A DNA stretch of 64,000 nt from Cheilinus undulatus (GCF_018320785.1 NC_054872.1:40226551-40290550), one strand, 5' to 3'; numbered from the stretch's first letter, positions 35,601-48,700 are shown. Notes: generated from the letters alone by a model not told the origin. Made by a program: numbers and translations.

Positions 35601-37302
35601 ATCAGGCAGAAAAAAGTGGTGGAAAGGGTATAAGATTAACACAATTGGGTTTTAAGTGGCAATAATGTGCTAAAATTGGCAACATTGGTGTTAAAAGGTG
35701 ATTAAAAGATGTTAAAATTTGTTACATTTGGTTTAAAGTGGCAACAGTGTTATTTTAAAGGCATCTGGTGACCCCCTCTCAGTGTTTCGCGACCCCCAAT
35801 GGGGTCCCGACCCCAAGGTTGAGAACCACTGATTTAGATGACTGCTAAACAGAGCTAGATGATGATAATATAGATTCTTCAGAGTAAAAATAACTGATCA
35901 GTATAAATATTGTTACTCACAGGCCACACTCAGAGTCTCTGTCTTCTCTGTTGTGATGTTGTTTTTGAAGATGACTTTACAGGTTACATCAGTGCCATGA
36001 TGCTCTGCAGAGGGTGTAAAACTCAAAGTTGAGTTGTATCTCTTTGTGACAGCAGTCACAGTCTCAGTGAAAGCAGTGATGTTTCCTGTGATGTGGGAGT
36101 TCTTCTCTCCTCGTCCAATCCTCCAGGTGATCTCAGGAGCAGATCCAGAGCAGAGACCAGGAGCGGTGCAGATCAGTGTGGACTGCTGTCCCTCTGTCAG
36201 AGGAGGAACCATCACTGAGGGCTTCTGGGTCAGAGCTGATGGAGAAGAGACCCAACATTTACTTTGATTCAGGATAAAATAATATAATCTGAGATTTTGA
36301 TGAGCTTATGAGTTGAATTAACAACAGGAAATGCTGGAATTCAGATATGATGCTTACAGAGATCAATACATGCTAAAACATTTTGGTCTCACTTAAGAAT
36401 TTAACATAATGATGTACAGTATGTGTAGGTGAACTGTTTTTGTGTGTCATACCTTTGACAGACACGGCGGTTTTTTTAGTAAACATCCATCCATCTTTTT
36501 TTCCACCAGTCATGGTCCCCTCAGCTCTAAACTGATAATATCCAGAGTCTGACTCAGTCAGGTGGTTGATGATGATGCTGCAGTCCTTCTTGGTCACATC
36601 AGGCTCCAACAGTGACACTCTACCTTTGAACCCAGACTTAACTTTTATTCCAGGCACAGTATTATTGAATATCACGTCTGAGACACCACATTTTGTTGTA
36701 GCTGGTTCACATTTATACCAAACAATATGTTTGGCCGTAAAGGTAGAACTGGTATTAAAAGAACACGGTATCACAACACAGAGTCCAGCCTCTGCTGTCA
36801 CGGTTTCTTTACTCAGATTGATACAGAAGTCAGTCGTTTGGCATGTCCATTGCCTCTCTAATGCACCTGTAAAAACAGAGAGAAATGCAGAAATAAAAAC
36901 ACAGGGTTTGATAAATCTTGGTTAGTTATAAGGTTGGATGCTGCTCCTGGTAGTGCATCAGTAAAACTTTGTTTTAAACAGCTGTAGTCAGCAGCTCTCA
37001 GCAAATGTCACAACATCTCAGCAGCTATCCTATCATTTTATCCAAAATGTGTTTCATTTAAACCAGTTAATCATAAAAGTTTAACCATTAAACACAAGAG
37101 TTACTATGTATAATGACATTTAAAATTTTTGTTTGGCATGTTAAAAAAGAACACATGATCTACATTTTTGTCATTCCAAGTATTTGTCTGTCGTATCCTA
37201 ATTAATATAATGGTCAACATGTCTTTCATAAACATACAGACCTGTATTTGCATTGATGCCTCTCACAGAGAAAAGCACAGTCGCCAAGATGAGAGCAAAC
37301 AT
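29288..37302 (-). CDS. Gene B: Siglec-like inhibitory receptor, V + 3 C2
   Basis: Exons, 5' to 3': signal 37302-37242, V-set 36866-36453, C2 36235-35921, C2 33510-33253, C2 33166-32867, membrane 32701-32590, juxtamembrane 30504-30423, tail 29680-29288. Phases match throughout and the sum closes at 644 codons. The leader starts MFALILATVLFSV. The V domain keeps the Siglec arginine (YYQFRA, Arg134), a G-strand-region tryptophan (Trp147) and an N-terminal cysteine pair (C29, C35). Domain 2 has TAPGLCSGS and the last C2 has LTCVCISEGFPLP. The membrane span is about 462-482. Tail tyrosines are Y558 (VEYSDL, ITIM), Y585 (TEYAEI) and Y636 (LYSNV). It probably binds sialylated glycans and inhibits the cell that carries it, by family knowledge. 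The juxtamembrane exon has NLEMMT, the counterpart of LEMVT in A and C. Confidence 0.9.
31194..31748 (+). mobile_element. Repeat family carrying a helicase-like N-terminal fragment, copy 2
   Basis: Second copy of the family at 4713-5270, in the gene B intron between the juxtamembrane and membrane exons. The 5' block GCAAAGCAGATGGATACGCC and the internal coding remnant align with copy 1, but the ATG has become GTG (TTATGGTGGAAGAGC). The 3' end carries a perfect hairpin, CAGATGGATGTGT then TTC-type loop then ACACATCCATCTG, at about 31704-31733. AACCT / AGGTT bases close both ends. Confidence 0.6.
33546..33600. repeat. Solitary Tc1-like end in gene B intron
   Basis: GGCAATTACTTTATCACATAG and GGGCCAGGATGGC match the right end of the degraded Tc1-like element at 127-1312. 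The same relic sits at the same place in gene D (62396-62470), so it predates the B/D duplication. Confidence 0.6.
33640..34140. mobile_element. MITE flanked by TTAA (CCCTCTGG ends)
   Basis: Begins ACCCTCTGGAGTC after TTAA (33636-33639) and ends GACCCCAGAGGG before TTAA (34141-34144). Inverted termini with a TTAA duplication point to a piggyBac- or Kolobok-type family. A decayed orthologous copy occupies gene D at about 62492-63025. Confidence 0.65.
34878..35831. mobile_element. hAT-like element inserted in gene B after the B/D duplication
   Basis: Begins CAGCAGGGGTTCTCAACC and ends GGTTGAGAACCACTG, with ATTTA on both sides (34873-34877 and 35832-35836). Gene D has the uninterrupted site with one ATTTA at 63763-63767, which fixes the ends exactly. 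Its interior is a degenerate minisatellite of GTGGCAAAAATGGGTTAAAA variants over about 500 bp. Confidence 0.85.
36453..36866 (-). CDS. Gene B V-set Ig exon with Siglec arginine
   Basis: Phase 1-1 exon, residues 21-158. An N-terminal extension with WTCQTTDFC precedes the domain. GLCVVIPC (C50, C55) and KKDC (C116) give the intra-sheet and inter-domain cysteines expected of Siglecs. YQFRA places Arg134 at the sialic-acid salt-bridge position by alignment to mammalian Siglecs (GSYFFR-type motif). KCEP..KC is the loop cysteine pair shared with gene C. Confidence 0.9.
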
Positions 37303-37686
37303 CCTGAGAGACTGAGTCTCTCCCTCCACAGGAAGAACTTTTCTTCTCAGCAGTACAAACTTTGAAGACAAAAATATCCTTCAGTTACTAAAACTCACCC
37401 AGAAACTCCATCAAAGGTGAATTCCAGATTTAAGTACAGTTTTAAAAACAGCCCAGGCAGTCGTATTTTCTGGTCAAACTTCTTCAAGCTACAAATGCTG
37501 CACACATTTTCTTAGAATTTTTTTCATCTGTACTAGAAGCTTTGGATTTAACAGCTCGCAAGATTCTCAAAATAAATATTAACAAACCTCAACATACCAG
37601 ATATTCCCACATTGTGTATCACAAACACTGTACGACTGTTTATTATTACATAAAAATGATAATAAAAAGGGTGAATTCTGTTTTAC

Positions 37687-37813
37687 CTCTCTTCTTATTC
37701 TCCTCTGAGTCTACAGTGATCTCTGCTGAGAGTCTCTGCATCAAACTGATTCTTCCTCTCGTTCTCTTCTTCTTGTTCTTCTCTCTGTGCACTTCAATGA
37801 GTTTCCAGGAAGT
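37687..37813 (-). promoter_or_regulatory. Gene B candidate 5' UTR exon and ETS/PU.1-type site
   Basis: On the minus strand a purine-rich stretch ends in a donor AAGAGAG|GTAAAA at 37687. About 120 bp upstream is CAGGAAGT (37806-37813, read on the plus strand), a good ETS/PU.1 core. Gene C has the same arrangement (49792 and 49887-49894). PU.1 sites drive many myeloid and B-cell genes, which would suit a Siglec. Inference only. Confidence 0.4.
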
Positions 37814-38016
37814 ATCACACTGCTGGCTCTTGGTGCCATGCAAAACAGCTACAGTCTACAAGTATCACATATGATGTGACAAAATAGAGTTAATCTTTTT
37901 ATATCTTTCAATCCCACTTTTGAGTGAGGAACTTTGAGAAAGATAAATCTCTGAACATGATTAAAAAACAGTCATGCTGTAATCTACCAATCATTCTTTT
38001 AACTTTAATTTTTGTA

Positions 38017-38489
38017 CAGTGCTTAACAAATTTATTAGACCACCTGTCATATTTGTCTCAGAGACCATCCAGCATCATGAAATGCTTTAATGCGGACTCT
38101 GTCATTTTCAGTCAGCTCTCCACGTTTTACCATTTTGAACAGGAATGAGGGATTTCAAACTGAATTCACCCAAATTTGAGCCGGCTCACTGGGCTTCTCT
38201 GAGAAGTCGGAAATTAATCAAGCATAACATTCAACCACAAAAACTAAATTTTCTGTTCAAATCAAAACTTCTGGTAAATCAGTACATTTGAAAATTCATG
38301 GATAACAATAATAATTATATTTTAGCATTAAAAATATCATCTGGGTTAAAGAGCTTCTACATATTGGTGTATTAACCATTGCAGAAACATAAAAAAAGAT
38401 TTTGGTAATTACCAATGCTGTTAATTTAGGGCAGCTGTGGCATCAAACTTACTTTGGTTGGGGTGGTCTAATAAATTTGTTAAGCACTG
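38017..38489. mobile_element. Tc1/mariner-type MITE with TA target sites
   Basis: Inverted termini CAGTGCTTAACAAATTTATT...AGACCACC and their complement at 38458-38489, each bordered by TA (38015-38016 and 38490-38491). The 473-bp interior has no transposase. Confidence 0.8.
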
Positions 38490-38491
38490 TA

Positions 38492-41400
38492 TATAATGTG
38501 CATATTTGGGTGTATTTGGTTTAAATTTCCATGCTATTCATTGCACATCTCTTTCTGATGTTTGAAGAGTGTAGTGTCAAAATTCTTCATGTCACGTTTC
38601 AACAAAGTCCTGGGTGAATGTCAGCCAAAACATTGCCTTAAATGGTATCAGTTATTTTTATAAAAACTTCCTCTTCACACTTTAAGCTACAAGATTGCAG
38701 CTATTTCTGACAGGCCACAAGTTTTTGTCAAGACCAGTTAGTTCCCACAGGCCAGTTAAACACTCAGAAGTGCAGAATGCATCAGAAGTCATCAAACCAT
38801 TAATGTTACAAACATATATGGTTTCATACTGCTTCAATTGCGAACTGTAATGAGGTTTAAAAAGTTAAAATGGAGTAAGCTTTGACTGGTTATGGAGATA
38901 AACATTTGCAGAATTTTGGAATTAAGGAAACCAGGGCATCCTCTTCATTTAATAAAACAGATCATGTTCAGGATTTGTTAAGTTTAAATAGATAGTTTGA
39001 ATGAATTATGTATGTCTGATTTTAATGCTTTAACATGGCTCCACTGGAAACTTGATTCTTATTGTCAAATCCACCATTGGACTGAAGATATGTAAACATC
39101 TTTATCTGCAGGGCTCAAAATGCTATACAAATGCACCATGGAAGACAAAATCTATATTTGGTTCTTAGTTCCACTGAAGCCTTACACAGATTTCTAAAAT
39201 GCCACTGTATTTTGTCCTTTTCCAGATTTTTGTGCCTTATTTTGTTGACAGGGAATTTAAAGATAGATGGTAAATGTGAGGAGGAAAGGAATAGACTTAC
39301 TTAAAAGGGTTTTTGTTCTTTTCATTTTCTGGATAACATTTTTCTTTTGTTTTTATTTTATCGAAGGGCTGAGGCTGGGAGTCAAAGCAGTCGTATATAG
39401 GACTGTAGTTTCTGTATATCAGGAATCTGCTCTAGGACGGAGCAACAACGTCTCGTAGATGTCCATGGCAACGGCTGAGAGAAATCAATGGTAGAATATC
39501 ACTGAAACTGGATTAAATGTGACAAATTTTCACCAAAAAATAAAACACTAAAAGATCAAAAATTAGTGGCAAATAGTTGCATATGTTTCTGTGTACTGTC
39601 TCTTATGTTTACATAAAGATGATGGTCTCATCTCCTGTAATCATCATAGTGGAAGAAAAGCATCTGTTGAATTGTTCTAAATCCTTAACATTTTCAAACA
39701 GATATGTACTTCAGTTAAAACCAAACAAAAAAGCTTTAAAAAATGTACTGATCTGTGTTCCTGTAGTCCTCTTGTTTGCCTGTCACATTTGAGAGCAGTA
39801 ACCGCAATGCACAGTGGTAAATATTGCAGGGCCATCAGTTGTTCACTACTTTTGCAATGCATTGTGGGATAGATTGAGTACACTATATAGTGTTTAACAA
39901 TGCTCACTCAGAAATCAGACTGAATAGGGGGTGATGTGGGACACAGTCTTAAAGATTTTGCCCTTTTTTCGTTGGATATCCTCTAGGAAGTAGCGTAACT
40001 CTTTCAGTGTTCATTCATCCATGTATTATTGGCAGTGGTTTTCAAACAGTTTTTGCCCAAGGAACACATAATAGCAAGCCAAAATCTCAAGCCATACCAC
40101 ATTTATATCAGTGCAAATCAGCCGCTGTAATGCATGATACAGTATCTTTAGTTGTTGCACAGTTGTAGTGATAACGTATGGTTGAACAAATTTCAAATAC
40201 TTACTGACTTACATCTGAGAACGCTGTATTATGGTATCGAGAAAGACATGAAAACAAAGATCTGAACACATGCTCACACTTTTCTAGCCACAGACATCCC
40301 CAGAAACAATCAGTACCATTGTTATAATGAGTACAGCAGTGCAGTAAGCTAACTGCTAACCTCAGCATGGTAACCTCCACACAGTCGTAATGCTAACATG
40401 CCGATTTTTAGCAGGTATTACATTTACCATCTTCACCTCTTTGGTAAAACATTTAGGCATGCCAACTTCAGCAAAGTTGGTAAACACCTATCAAAGTTTT
40501 AGGGCAGACATAAAGGTACTAAATTTTATTGCAATCTTTAGGGATTTCACTCAGAACACACCTGAACTCATTTATGGAAAAAAAAGAAGATGAACAAAGT
40601 CTGCATAATCTCTCAGTAATCTTCTAAAGTTAGAACAGTGGTTCCTAAACTTTTTCTGCCAGGCCCCCCCTTTGGCAGATGAAAATATTTTCAGCCCACC
40701 CCCAACTGTACAAATAAACATGTAAAAATATGTGAATGTGCAGCAAACACACCATCAGTCAGTATATTTGGCAATAATTTCAAATTTTTTAATTTACTAC
40801 AACATAGAACCTCAAAATTTGTCGAAATACCAACAACCATTGCCCAAGACAAAAATATAATTTTCAGTAGATGAATAATTCCCTGAAAATGAAAGGTTAG
40901 TGAACATTTGTCATGATTTATTAAAGTCCTGCAATAATTTCAGTGATGACTGTCGTCTCGTTTTGTGCCACAGATCTTCTGGGGGCCTGGGTGCAGTTGT
41001 GAGACCGCCACTCTCAGTTCATTTTCAATGTCCAGCTTTGATCTGTATTTTTATATTACATATTACGTATATTACATATTTTACATTTATATATTATTTG
41101 TAGGTTAAAGCAGAAAAAAACTATCTCACACTGGGAGGATGCTGCAAAAGTGCCGAGTTTGGCCGAGGCTCTAATTTCTAGCAGGGGCAACTCCTTTTCC
41201 AATCCTATTTAAAAAGGGAGAGGCACCCTGCTGAAGACCTCTACGGTGGGTGTTTCGGGCTCATTTGTTGCAGACCTCTACAATGGGGCAACCTCGACCT
41301 TGAGGCAGGAAGTGCTGTACTAACCCCTTGTTTTATTTTAGTTTGTGGTGTGTTATATTTCATCATATCTCCCTCCCCCGTACCCTAACCCTAACCTTTA

Positions 41401-42339
41401 TGGTTCAGGTGCCTAACCCTAACCCTCTTTGGGTTTCCTTTAGTTTGTGCTGTGTTAAATCTAAATTTATCCCCCTCAGTAAATTTTCAATTTTAATCTA
41501 TAAAATTCTACTGTTGTGAAAAACATCCTTTTACCATAACCTCTGACAGAGAGCAGAAAACATACGTCATTCAGTACATCACTCTAGTTCCAGCTTGGGT
41601 AATATATGTCACATCCAACCCCACAGTCAAGGTCCCCCAGTTGTAGAGGTCTACAGCCAGATCCGCTTCCAAAGTGTAGGCAATGTCTTGGCCTAGAGCT
41701 GCAACCACATCATTGCATCCTAGTAAACATCACTGAACTGCTCCCACCCTTCAGGGCTTGGCCATCAGCTGGTGTTGCTTTGCTTTAGATTGTCAAACCC
41801 CCCCATCATGACATCATGCCCCCATGACCCACTTTGGGGTTCCCGTTTTTCCATACAAAGGCAATTACAGCTGATAATTAAAGTCTTCATTAGGCAGAAA
41901 TCCAGCAACAAATGCTCATTCTAGTTAAACATAAAATTAAAAAAAAAAAAAATTAAAAAAGAGCATCTTCAACAAAAATACAGTTAAGTTATAGTAGAAA
42001 GGACAGTGGTGGTACTCTTCTGACATCCTTTGGACCCTTCTCAACATCAGCTCTTTCATGGATGTCTCAACTTATCCACACAGTTTATCCAAAGTCACAT
42101 TAAAGGAACATTGTTACTTCAGCGAACTGATTTCAACAGCTATGGCAATGTGGAGAAGTTTCTCAGGTACTTCAGGTCTTCCTAGTCTATATTTGGCATT
42201 AGAAGGTCACAGTAGTTTGGTACAAATGCTTTCCTGGGTTGTTATTCACTCACTGGAAAAAACAATCCATCATCAGACCATCATAGCAAGATGATCAGAT
42301 CCAGAAACCTTATCTCAAACTCATAATCCAGCACTGTCT
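38492..42339. other. Intergenic region between genes B and C
   Basis: No coding exon is supported. It contains MITE-end-like pieces (CAGTGGTTTTCAAAC near 40033, CAGTGGTTCCTAAAC near 40635), short CCCTAA repeats (41382-41426) and an A-rich tract near 41938-41960. The last part should hold the 3' UTR of gene C. Confidence 0.4.
41382..41426. repeat. Short interstitial telomere-like repeats
   Basis: Two short runs of CCCTAA units, about 15 bases each, separated by about 14 bases. Confidence 0.6.
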
Positions 42340-42714
42340 TCAAATGTCATTAATTAGATCCTTCATGTTAGAGTACACTGCCATTTCCTCCCCTTCCTCC
42401 TCTTCTGGACCATAATCCTCAACCTCCTCTACCATCTCCTCTTCTTTGGCCTCCAACACTCCATCCTCTTCTCCACCATTGTCGTTTCCTTGTGGATTTA
42501 TGCCTCTCTTTATTTCAGCGTACTCTGTAGTTGTGGTCTCTTTCTTCTTTGGTGCCTTCCTTTTCAACACAGAGAAATCAATACTGGCATACTCCACTTC
42601 ATTTGGTCCACCATCCAGATGAAGGGCTGCTTCCTCCTCTGCCACTGCTCCTCCTGCTTCTGTCACCTCTTGTTCATATGTCTGATCATCTTCCACCTCT
42701 TGGTTTGCATCGAT
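42340..42714 (-). CDS. Gene C ITIM tail exon
   Basis: Phase-0 final exon, 124 residues and stop (TGA). Motifs are VEYASIDF, TEYAEIKR and VYSNMKDL with acidic linkers. YSNM fits both Grb2 (YxN) and PI3-kinase p85 (YxxM) binding patterns, which differs from A and B. Confidence 0.9.
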   Translation of the reverse strand: MDANQEVEDDQTYEQEVTEAGGAVAEEEAALHLDGGPNEVEYASIDFSVLKRKAPKKKETTTTEYAEIKRGINPQGNDNGGEEDGVLEAKEEEMVEEVEDYGPEEEEGEEMAVYSNMKDLINDI

Positions 42715-45700
42715 CTGTAAAGTTCAAGAGAATTTCAAGACAATTCAGAAGACAATCATTAGTTTCTAAAACTCAAGCATTCTTTTCAAAAAGCTTAGAG
42801 TAGCACTGAAAGATGGTTAAGACACTACACCCCTAAAAAATGTGTTTCTCTAAAAAAGGATGAAGCCAGTAGAAAGGCTGAGGATAGCTATTATCTGCTT
42901 GCATTTATAATGCACCCTGCTGCTGCTAGCAAAGCTTAACTTCCTCCACCCCAGCCTCCTCCTTTATAGCATAAAGCTTGTTGCACCCTCAGTCAGTTTC
43001 AGATTCATGCTATTATGGAGTAATTGCTTCTGAACTCAGTTTACTGTATTCAGTTTGCATTTTTATAAATGTATCCATGCACTCCCTGGAAAGTCAAAGT
43101 GTGCATTTTTTTTTTAATTGGGGTTATCTCATTGTGCCAAACAAGGCATTGATAAAATAATGAACAGTCTGACAAATGCATTAATTCCTTACAGGTGCAA
43201 AATGAATTTAGTATATAGTGTATATATAATATATATCAAAGTATGCATCTTTTTGAACAGAGCTTTTGAACAAAGCTGTATATCCATTTTGCAATAAAAA
43301 GGTCAAATGTATGATGAGTGTTCCAGACTGAAATGTGATTGGAAGGCACCAGAGTGTGAACCATAATTGGGTTACTTTTTTGATGTTTGTTTTTGTGTTA
43401 TTCATCAAAATCAACACATGATTTGGACAGCCCTAGTAAAGACTGTAGCAGACTCTGTTATCAGTGGATCTCAGCCTCTTTTAAATATTGCAAAAATCAT
43501 GCATGTAACAGTTAGGATCAAGGATTCTGATTTTTCCTTAACCTCACTGTGTAACCACTGTCTCTTGATGGCCAACTGAGTGAGGACAATGAACAATGAA
43601 AGCCACATTCATTATTTCCATTCACACCATGCATTTTGCAGCAAATTAAATGCTTTAACTGTTAAACTTGATTGCTGAATGAATTTTTATTACCAGTGGA
43701 CCCTCCTGATTGGTCACCATCTCCAAAGTGTGATCCAAATTTCTCCTCTGTCTTCTTCCAAAAGAAATAGAACAAAGAATGTCAATTTATATTTGACTAT
43801 CATCCAAATTAAAAAAAAAAAAACTTCAAGAAACATTTATTGGAAGTGTACCTGTGGCACTTTGTTGCCAACAAGCAAAGGACAGCTGAAAGAAGTACAC
43901 CAATCAAAAAGGCAAGGATGACCTCAAGCTGTGAAAACATTTTCAATACTCTGGATTTTTCTGCAATCAAGAGATAAATAAGAAAAACGTCAAAATCACT
44001 TTGAGTTAAAGTGATCATGCTAGTGAAATTCAAAATATAAAATACAGTTTCTTATACACAAAGGTTAAATTAGTCTGTAGTTTTCAGTAGCAGAAATGGC
44101 GAAGTACAGAACATCTACCTTCTGCTTTTGAAGTGTTATTTTGGATAATGAGATTTCCTTTAGCTTCTCTGTTTCCGTTGCTGCTGATACACTCAGCAGA
44201 AGTGATGAGATCTTTTACAGTAAGTGTTATGGTGCTGTTGACAGTGTGGTTTTTCACTGTTGTCATAACAGAGTACTCAGTATAGTTGCTTAAAAGTGGC
44301 CATTTCATGGTGGGTAAAGGGAAACCCTCACTGATGCACACACAAGTCAAAACCCCGGACCGAATCTCACATCCAGAGTTTTCAAAGATGCTGCGAAACA
44401 CTGCGAACATAAAAACATCACAAACAAATGCTACTAGTGTCATATCTGATTTGCAGTCTCTCTAAAAAATATAAGTGCGACTACTTACAAGTCACAGTAA
44501 CATCAGTGAACACAGTGACAGTTGTGTTCTGGTGTTTTGCCGTACAGATGTACTTTCCAGAGTTTTCTGTCTGTACATTAGGGATGACAAGTTCGGCTGA
44601 TTCAGTGTCGTTCTGCTGGTCAGTGTCGGAACCAAGAATAGACCATGTGATATGAGACGGAGGAAAACTTTCAACACTGCAGGTCAGATTCAGTGTGTCT
44701 CCTTTAGTCAGAGTAGTATTTCCAGTGATTACAGGTGCTCTCATATCTGTGAAGAAAGTTTAAAACTTAATTTGACATGTTTTAACAAAAAGGGAGGAAG
44801 TTGAATTTTCAGAAATCGTTGACTGTAGAAGGGTGTCCAAATGAGGAGCTTTTTTAAATGACCTGCAGCAAGAGTTAAAATTTGAAATGAAATTTAGCCA
44901 GCATTAAACTTAAAGACCCTGTAAAGTAAAAATAAATCTGTATTTAGGTTTGTTGTATGATAGATCACTGTGTTATGAACCCCCAGGTCAAATTTCAGTC
45001 ACATAAAGCATCTCCACGCCCAGCTGAAACCACGCCCACTCAGGACACAGGTAGTCTGCAGCATTAACCCCCTCACTCATGGTGTCATACTTGGAAAAAT
45101 ATTTTCCCCTAAGAACATGAACCAATAAACAAAAAATGCATAACTATAACTTTGCAATGAAAAATGAACATTATAGAACGGTACAAGAGTACAAGACTGA
45201 ATTCCTTTGCACAAAATGGACCAGAAGTCCCTGCTCCAGGTGACTGCTTCCTTCCACAATATTGTAGTGTTAGAGGGGCGGGGACATTCTCTACTGTGGG
45301 CTCATGACATCGTGAGCCCACATATTGGCCCCCGCCCACATGAAACCAAGCCAGGAAAGAGATGAAATGGCCAACATTTCTAGAATGTTAAGACAAAAAC
45401 TTTGGATTTCACTTTACAGGGTCTTTGAAGCTTGATCTTGGCTATACTACACTTCTTGTATTTGAAACTAGGCTGTGCTGCTGTGTTTATGCTTTCAAAA
45501 AACATTCAGGCAAGAAGAAATTGTGTACATACTTTTTTCAGAACTATCATGCATTGGTGCTCTATAAATAAAAGGATCTTGCCTTGCAGAAGGGGTTGGG
45601 CTTTATGAGAAAAAAATAATATTGTATATGTTATGCACAAATGAAAAGAAATATGTGGTATGCCTCTACATAACAGACATATTTCAACTAAAAATATTAA

Positions 45701-48700
45701 AGCAGCATGATATACATAGTACTATATCATTTGCATAATCAGTATGAAATAAGTGCTCAATGTCTTATCAGTTAGAAAATGTATGAAGGTTTTTACATGC
45801 ATTCATTATCTTAAGCATTTTTACCTCACCACTAGATGGCACCAAAGCCAAAACACACTCAAACTGTAGTTATCAGCTTAAACAGACAACATATTTTTTA
45901 TGCTTCACATCTGGCACCTGTGAGGCTTATAGTCATTAGGACTGTACGTTTTCAAGAAAAAAAAAAAGCTTCTATTGGCAAGAGGATTTAATTTCTATTT
46001 CAGTTTAACACCAAAGCACAGACTGTTCATTGGCTGAAGTCTGGTGGTCAAAATAACTGCAGAACTGAGGCTGCTAGGTAAGCTGTAGCTGTTGTCAGCT
46101 ATAAACACACCATGCCAGTTAATTAATGATAAAAAGGAATTTGCTTTACACTTACATATCACTTCTACGTTGACCTTTTTAATCAGGGTGTTGTTCAGGT
46201 GTTTTGCTGTGCAGATGTACCATCCTGAATCATTTGCTGTCATATTTAATATGGACAAAGCCGCCTCTCGAACTCCTTCCTGCAGATATGTGTCAGTTCT
46301 CTTTGCCAGGTGAGCTGGAGTGTCAACTTGGACATCTGCCTCTGATCCATTTAGCATAGTATTGTTGGAAAATGTAGCCCATGTGACAAAAGATGGAGGA
46401 ATACTTTCCACCTTGCAGGTTAGATGTAGCGGCTCACCCTCCCTTACACTTGTATTTCCAGTGATTTCAGCTTCCTTCACATCTGTCAGACAAATGTAAT
46501 GCAACACAATGAAAAGACAACACTCATTTACACCTTTATGCTCACAAACACTTTAGATGCTAAATGCTGGAAAGAAAATGAAAGAAATGATGAGCTTGTG
46601 CTACTCACAGGTCACATTTATTGTCACCGTCTCCTCTGTAGACGCCCCTTCTGTAAAGCTGACCTTACAGGTGATATTGGCGCCATGATGCTGTGCAGAG
46701 GGTGTAAAAGTCAAAGTTGAGCTGTGTCTTTGTGTGAAAGCAGTAAGGCGCTCAGTCTTGAAATCAGTAATGTTTCCTGTAATGTAGGAATCAATCTCTC
46801 TTTCTCCTCCACTCCACATCCAGGTGATCTCAGGTGGAGATCCAGAGCAGAGACCAGGAGCAGTACAGGTCAGTGAGGCCTGCTGCCCCTCTATCAGAGG
46901 AGGAACCATCACTGCAGGCTTCTGGGTCAGATCTAAAAACAAAGAGAAGTTCAAATCAAATGTAGGAGTTTTATTTGGGAAAAGCTACAGCTTTTACAGG
47001 CTGCTAATAGATGTCAACAAATGTCAAAAATTACTTCATACTCCACAGAAAATGTAAACAGCTTCAATATGTGTTTGTGGTTCATTTGCTAAACAATAAA
47101 GACCCTGGCTTACCTTTAACATAGACAGTTGATCTGGTGTTATACTGAAATCTGTCAGAGTATCCTCGCCAATTAAGACCATTAACTCGAAGCTGATAAG
47201 ATCCAGAGTCAGATGCAGTCAGGTCGTTGATGATGATGCTGCAGTTCCTATGAAAAATGTCGGGCTCCAACTGTGACACTCTACCTCTGAACTCGTGCTG
47301 AATCTTATAAGAGTTTCTGCTGAATATCACATCTAAATCACCACATCTTTGTTTTGATGGTTCACATTTGAACCATACAATATTCTGGGGAGCAAAGCTA
47401 GAACTTGTAGTAAAAGAACATGGAATCACAACACAGAGACCAGCCTCTGCTGTTATTTCTCCATCACTGAGAGTGATACAGAAGTTGTCTTCTTTACAGG
47501 AAGTTTCACTTTTCATTGATACACCTGAAAAGGCAAAAAGTGAGACACAAAATCATGCATGGGTAGGCGAGTTGCAGCTTTCTTCCAACAGTAAACACTG
47601 CTTTCTTCTCTAGCAAAACTATATCACTCATACCAGCTACTTCTGTCCCAAGTGACAGTTTTTTAAACTACAGAGGGAAATCTGACTGTTGGTCTCAGCT
47701 TCTGCCTGAGAATGCAGATACGCTGATATTCCTTTAGATATATTGATATTATTGATATTTCTTTATTCATATTAAATTAATAAAATAAAAATTAACAGAG
47801 TTGCCAAAAATCAAGATATGATCGGCAAAAAAGTCATGTTTTTTGGGGGGGGGGGGTTTGAATTAAAAATCTGTTCCTTCACACAACTGCTAGTTGAGAC
47901 TTAAACCTACAAAAATATCTATTTCACATAATCATAAAAAAAACCTTGCTTGCTCCCTCTTGCGCACATCAGATGGAAATAAATAACTAAGACCTAAAAA
48001 AGCCACAAGTCACAAAAGAGCCAGTGGATCAGTGGTGCCCAACCTTTTTTCATCAGGACCCTACTTCTAAGAGCTAAGAAGAGCTAAGCGCCCCAGGACC
48101 CACTTGGAAAAAGTGCACATCAATTTAAATTATTTTCACTGACAAAATCCCAACAAATCTACAGACACATGTTCTAGAAAAAGGATCAATGCATAAATTA
48201 TTTGTTATTATGACAGTGTATTAGGGACACTAAAATAACAACAACATAGAGGATCTGTTCATTTTCAAGAATAAACTCAAAAATCTTATGTTTATTAAGT
48301 CTTTAATTATCTCTTTCTCGATGTGTGGGGCCCTTTCCTAACTCATTGGATGGATACCAAGGACTGAGCTGTTTCATCTATTTAAGAACAAGAATATATG
48401 GTATTGTCTGCTTAGATTTCCAGGAGTATATGTTGTTGTTCCTGTTCATGTTTTTGTTTCTTTGTCCATTCTGGCTTAAGTTGAGCATTATTGCTAAAAG
48501 ATGGACTTTCTGTTGTGTTGGTTAAAAAAAAAGATGCATAACTGAGCAGGCTGTGAATTAATGTACATTTTATAACATTTTATAACAATTTGTAATGACA
48601 TAACTGACCGTAAATGTGTTATCAAAAACAATTATTTAAAAAGTCTTTCATTTACAAGAACTATAAAACTATAAAATCCATAAAGGTATGTCAACCAGAA

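Noticed and set aside
41382-41426. Telomere or chromosome-fusion scar
   Set aside because: Only a few CCCTAA units are present. Such short runs occur by chance or within repeats.
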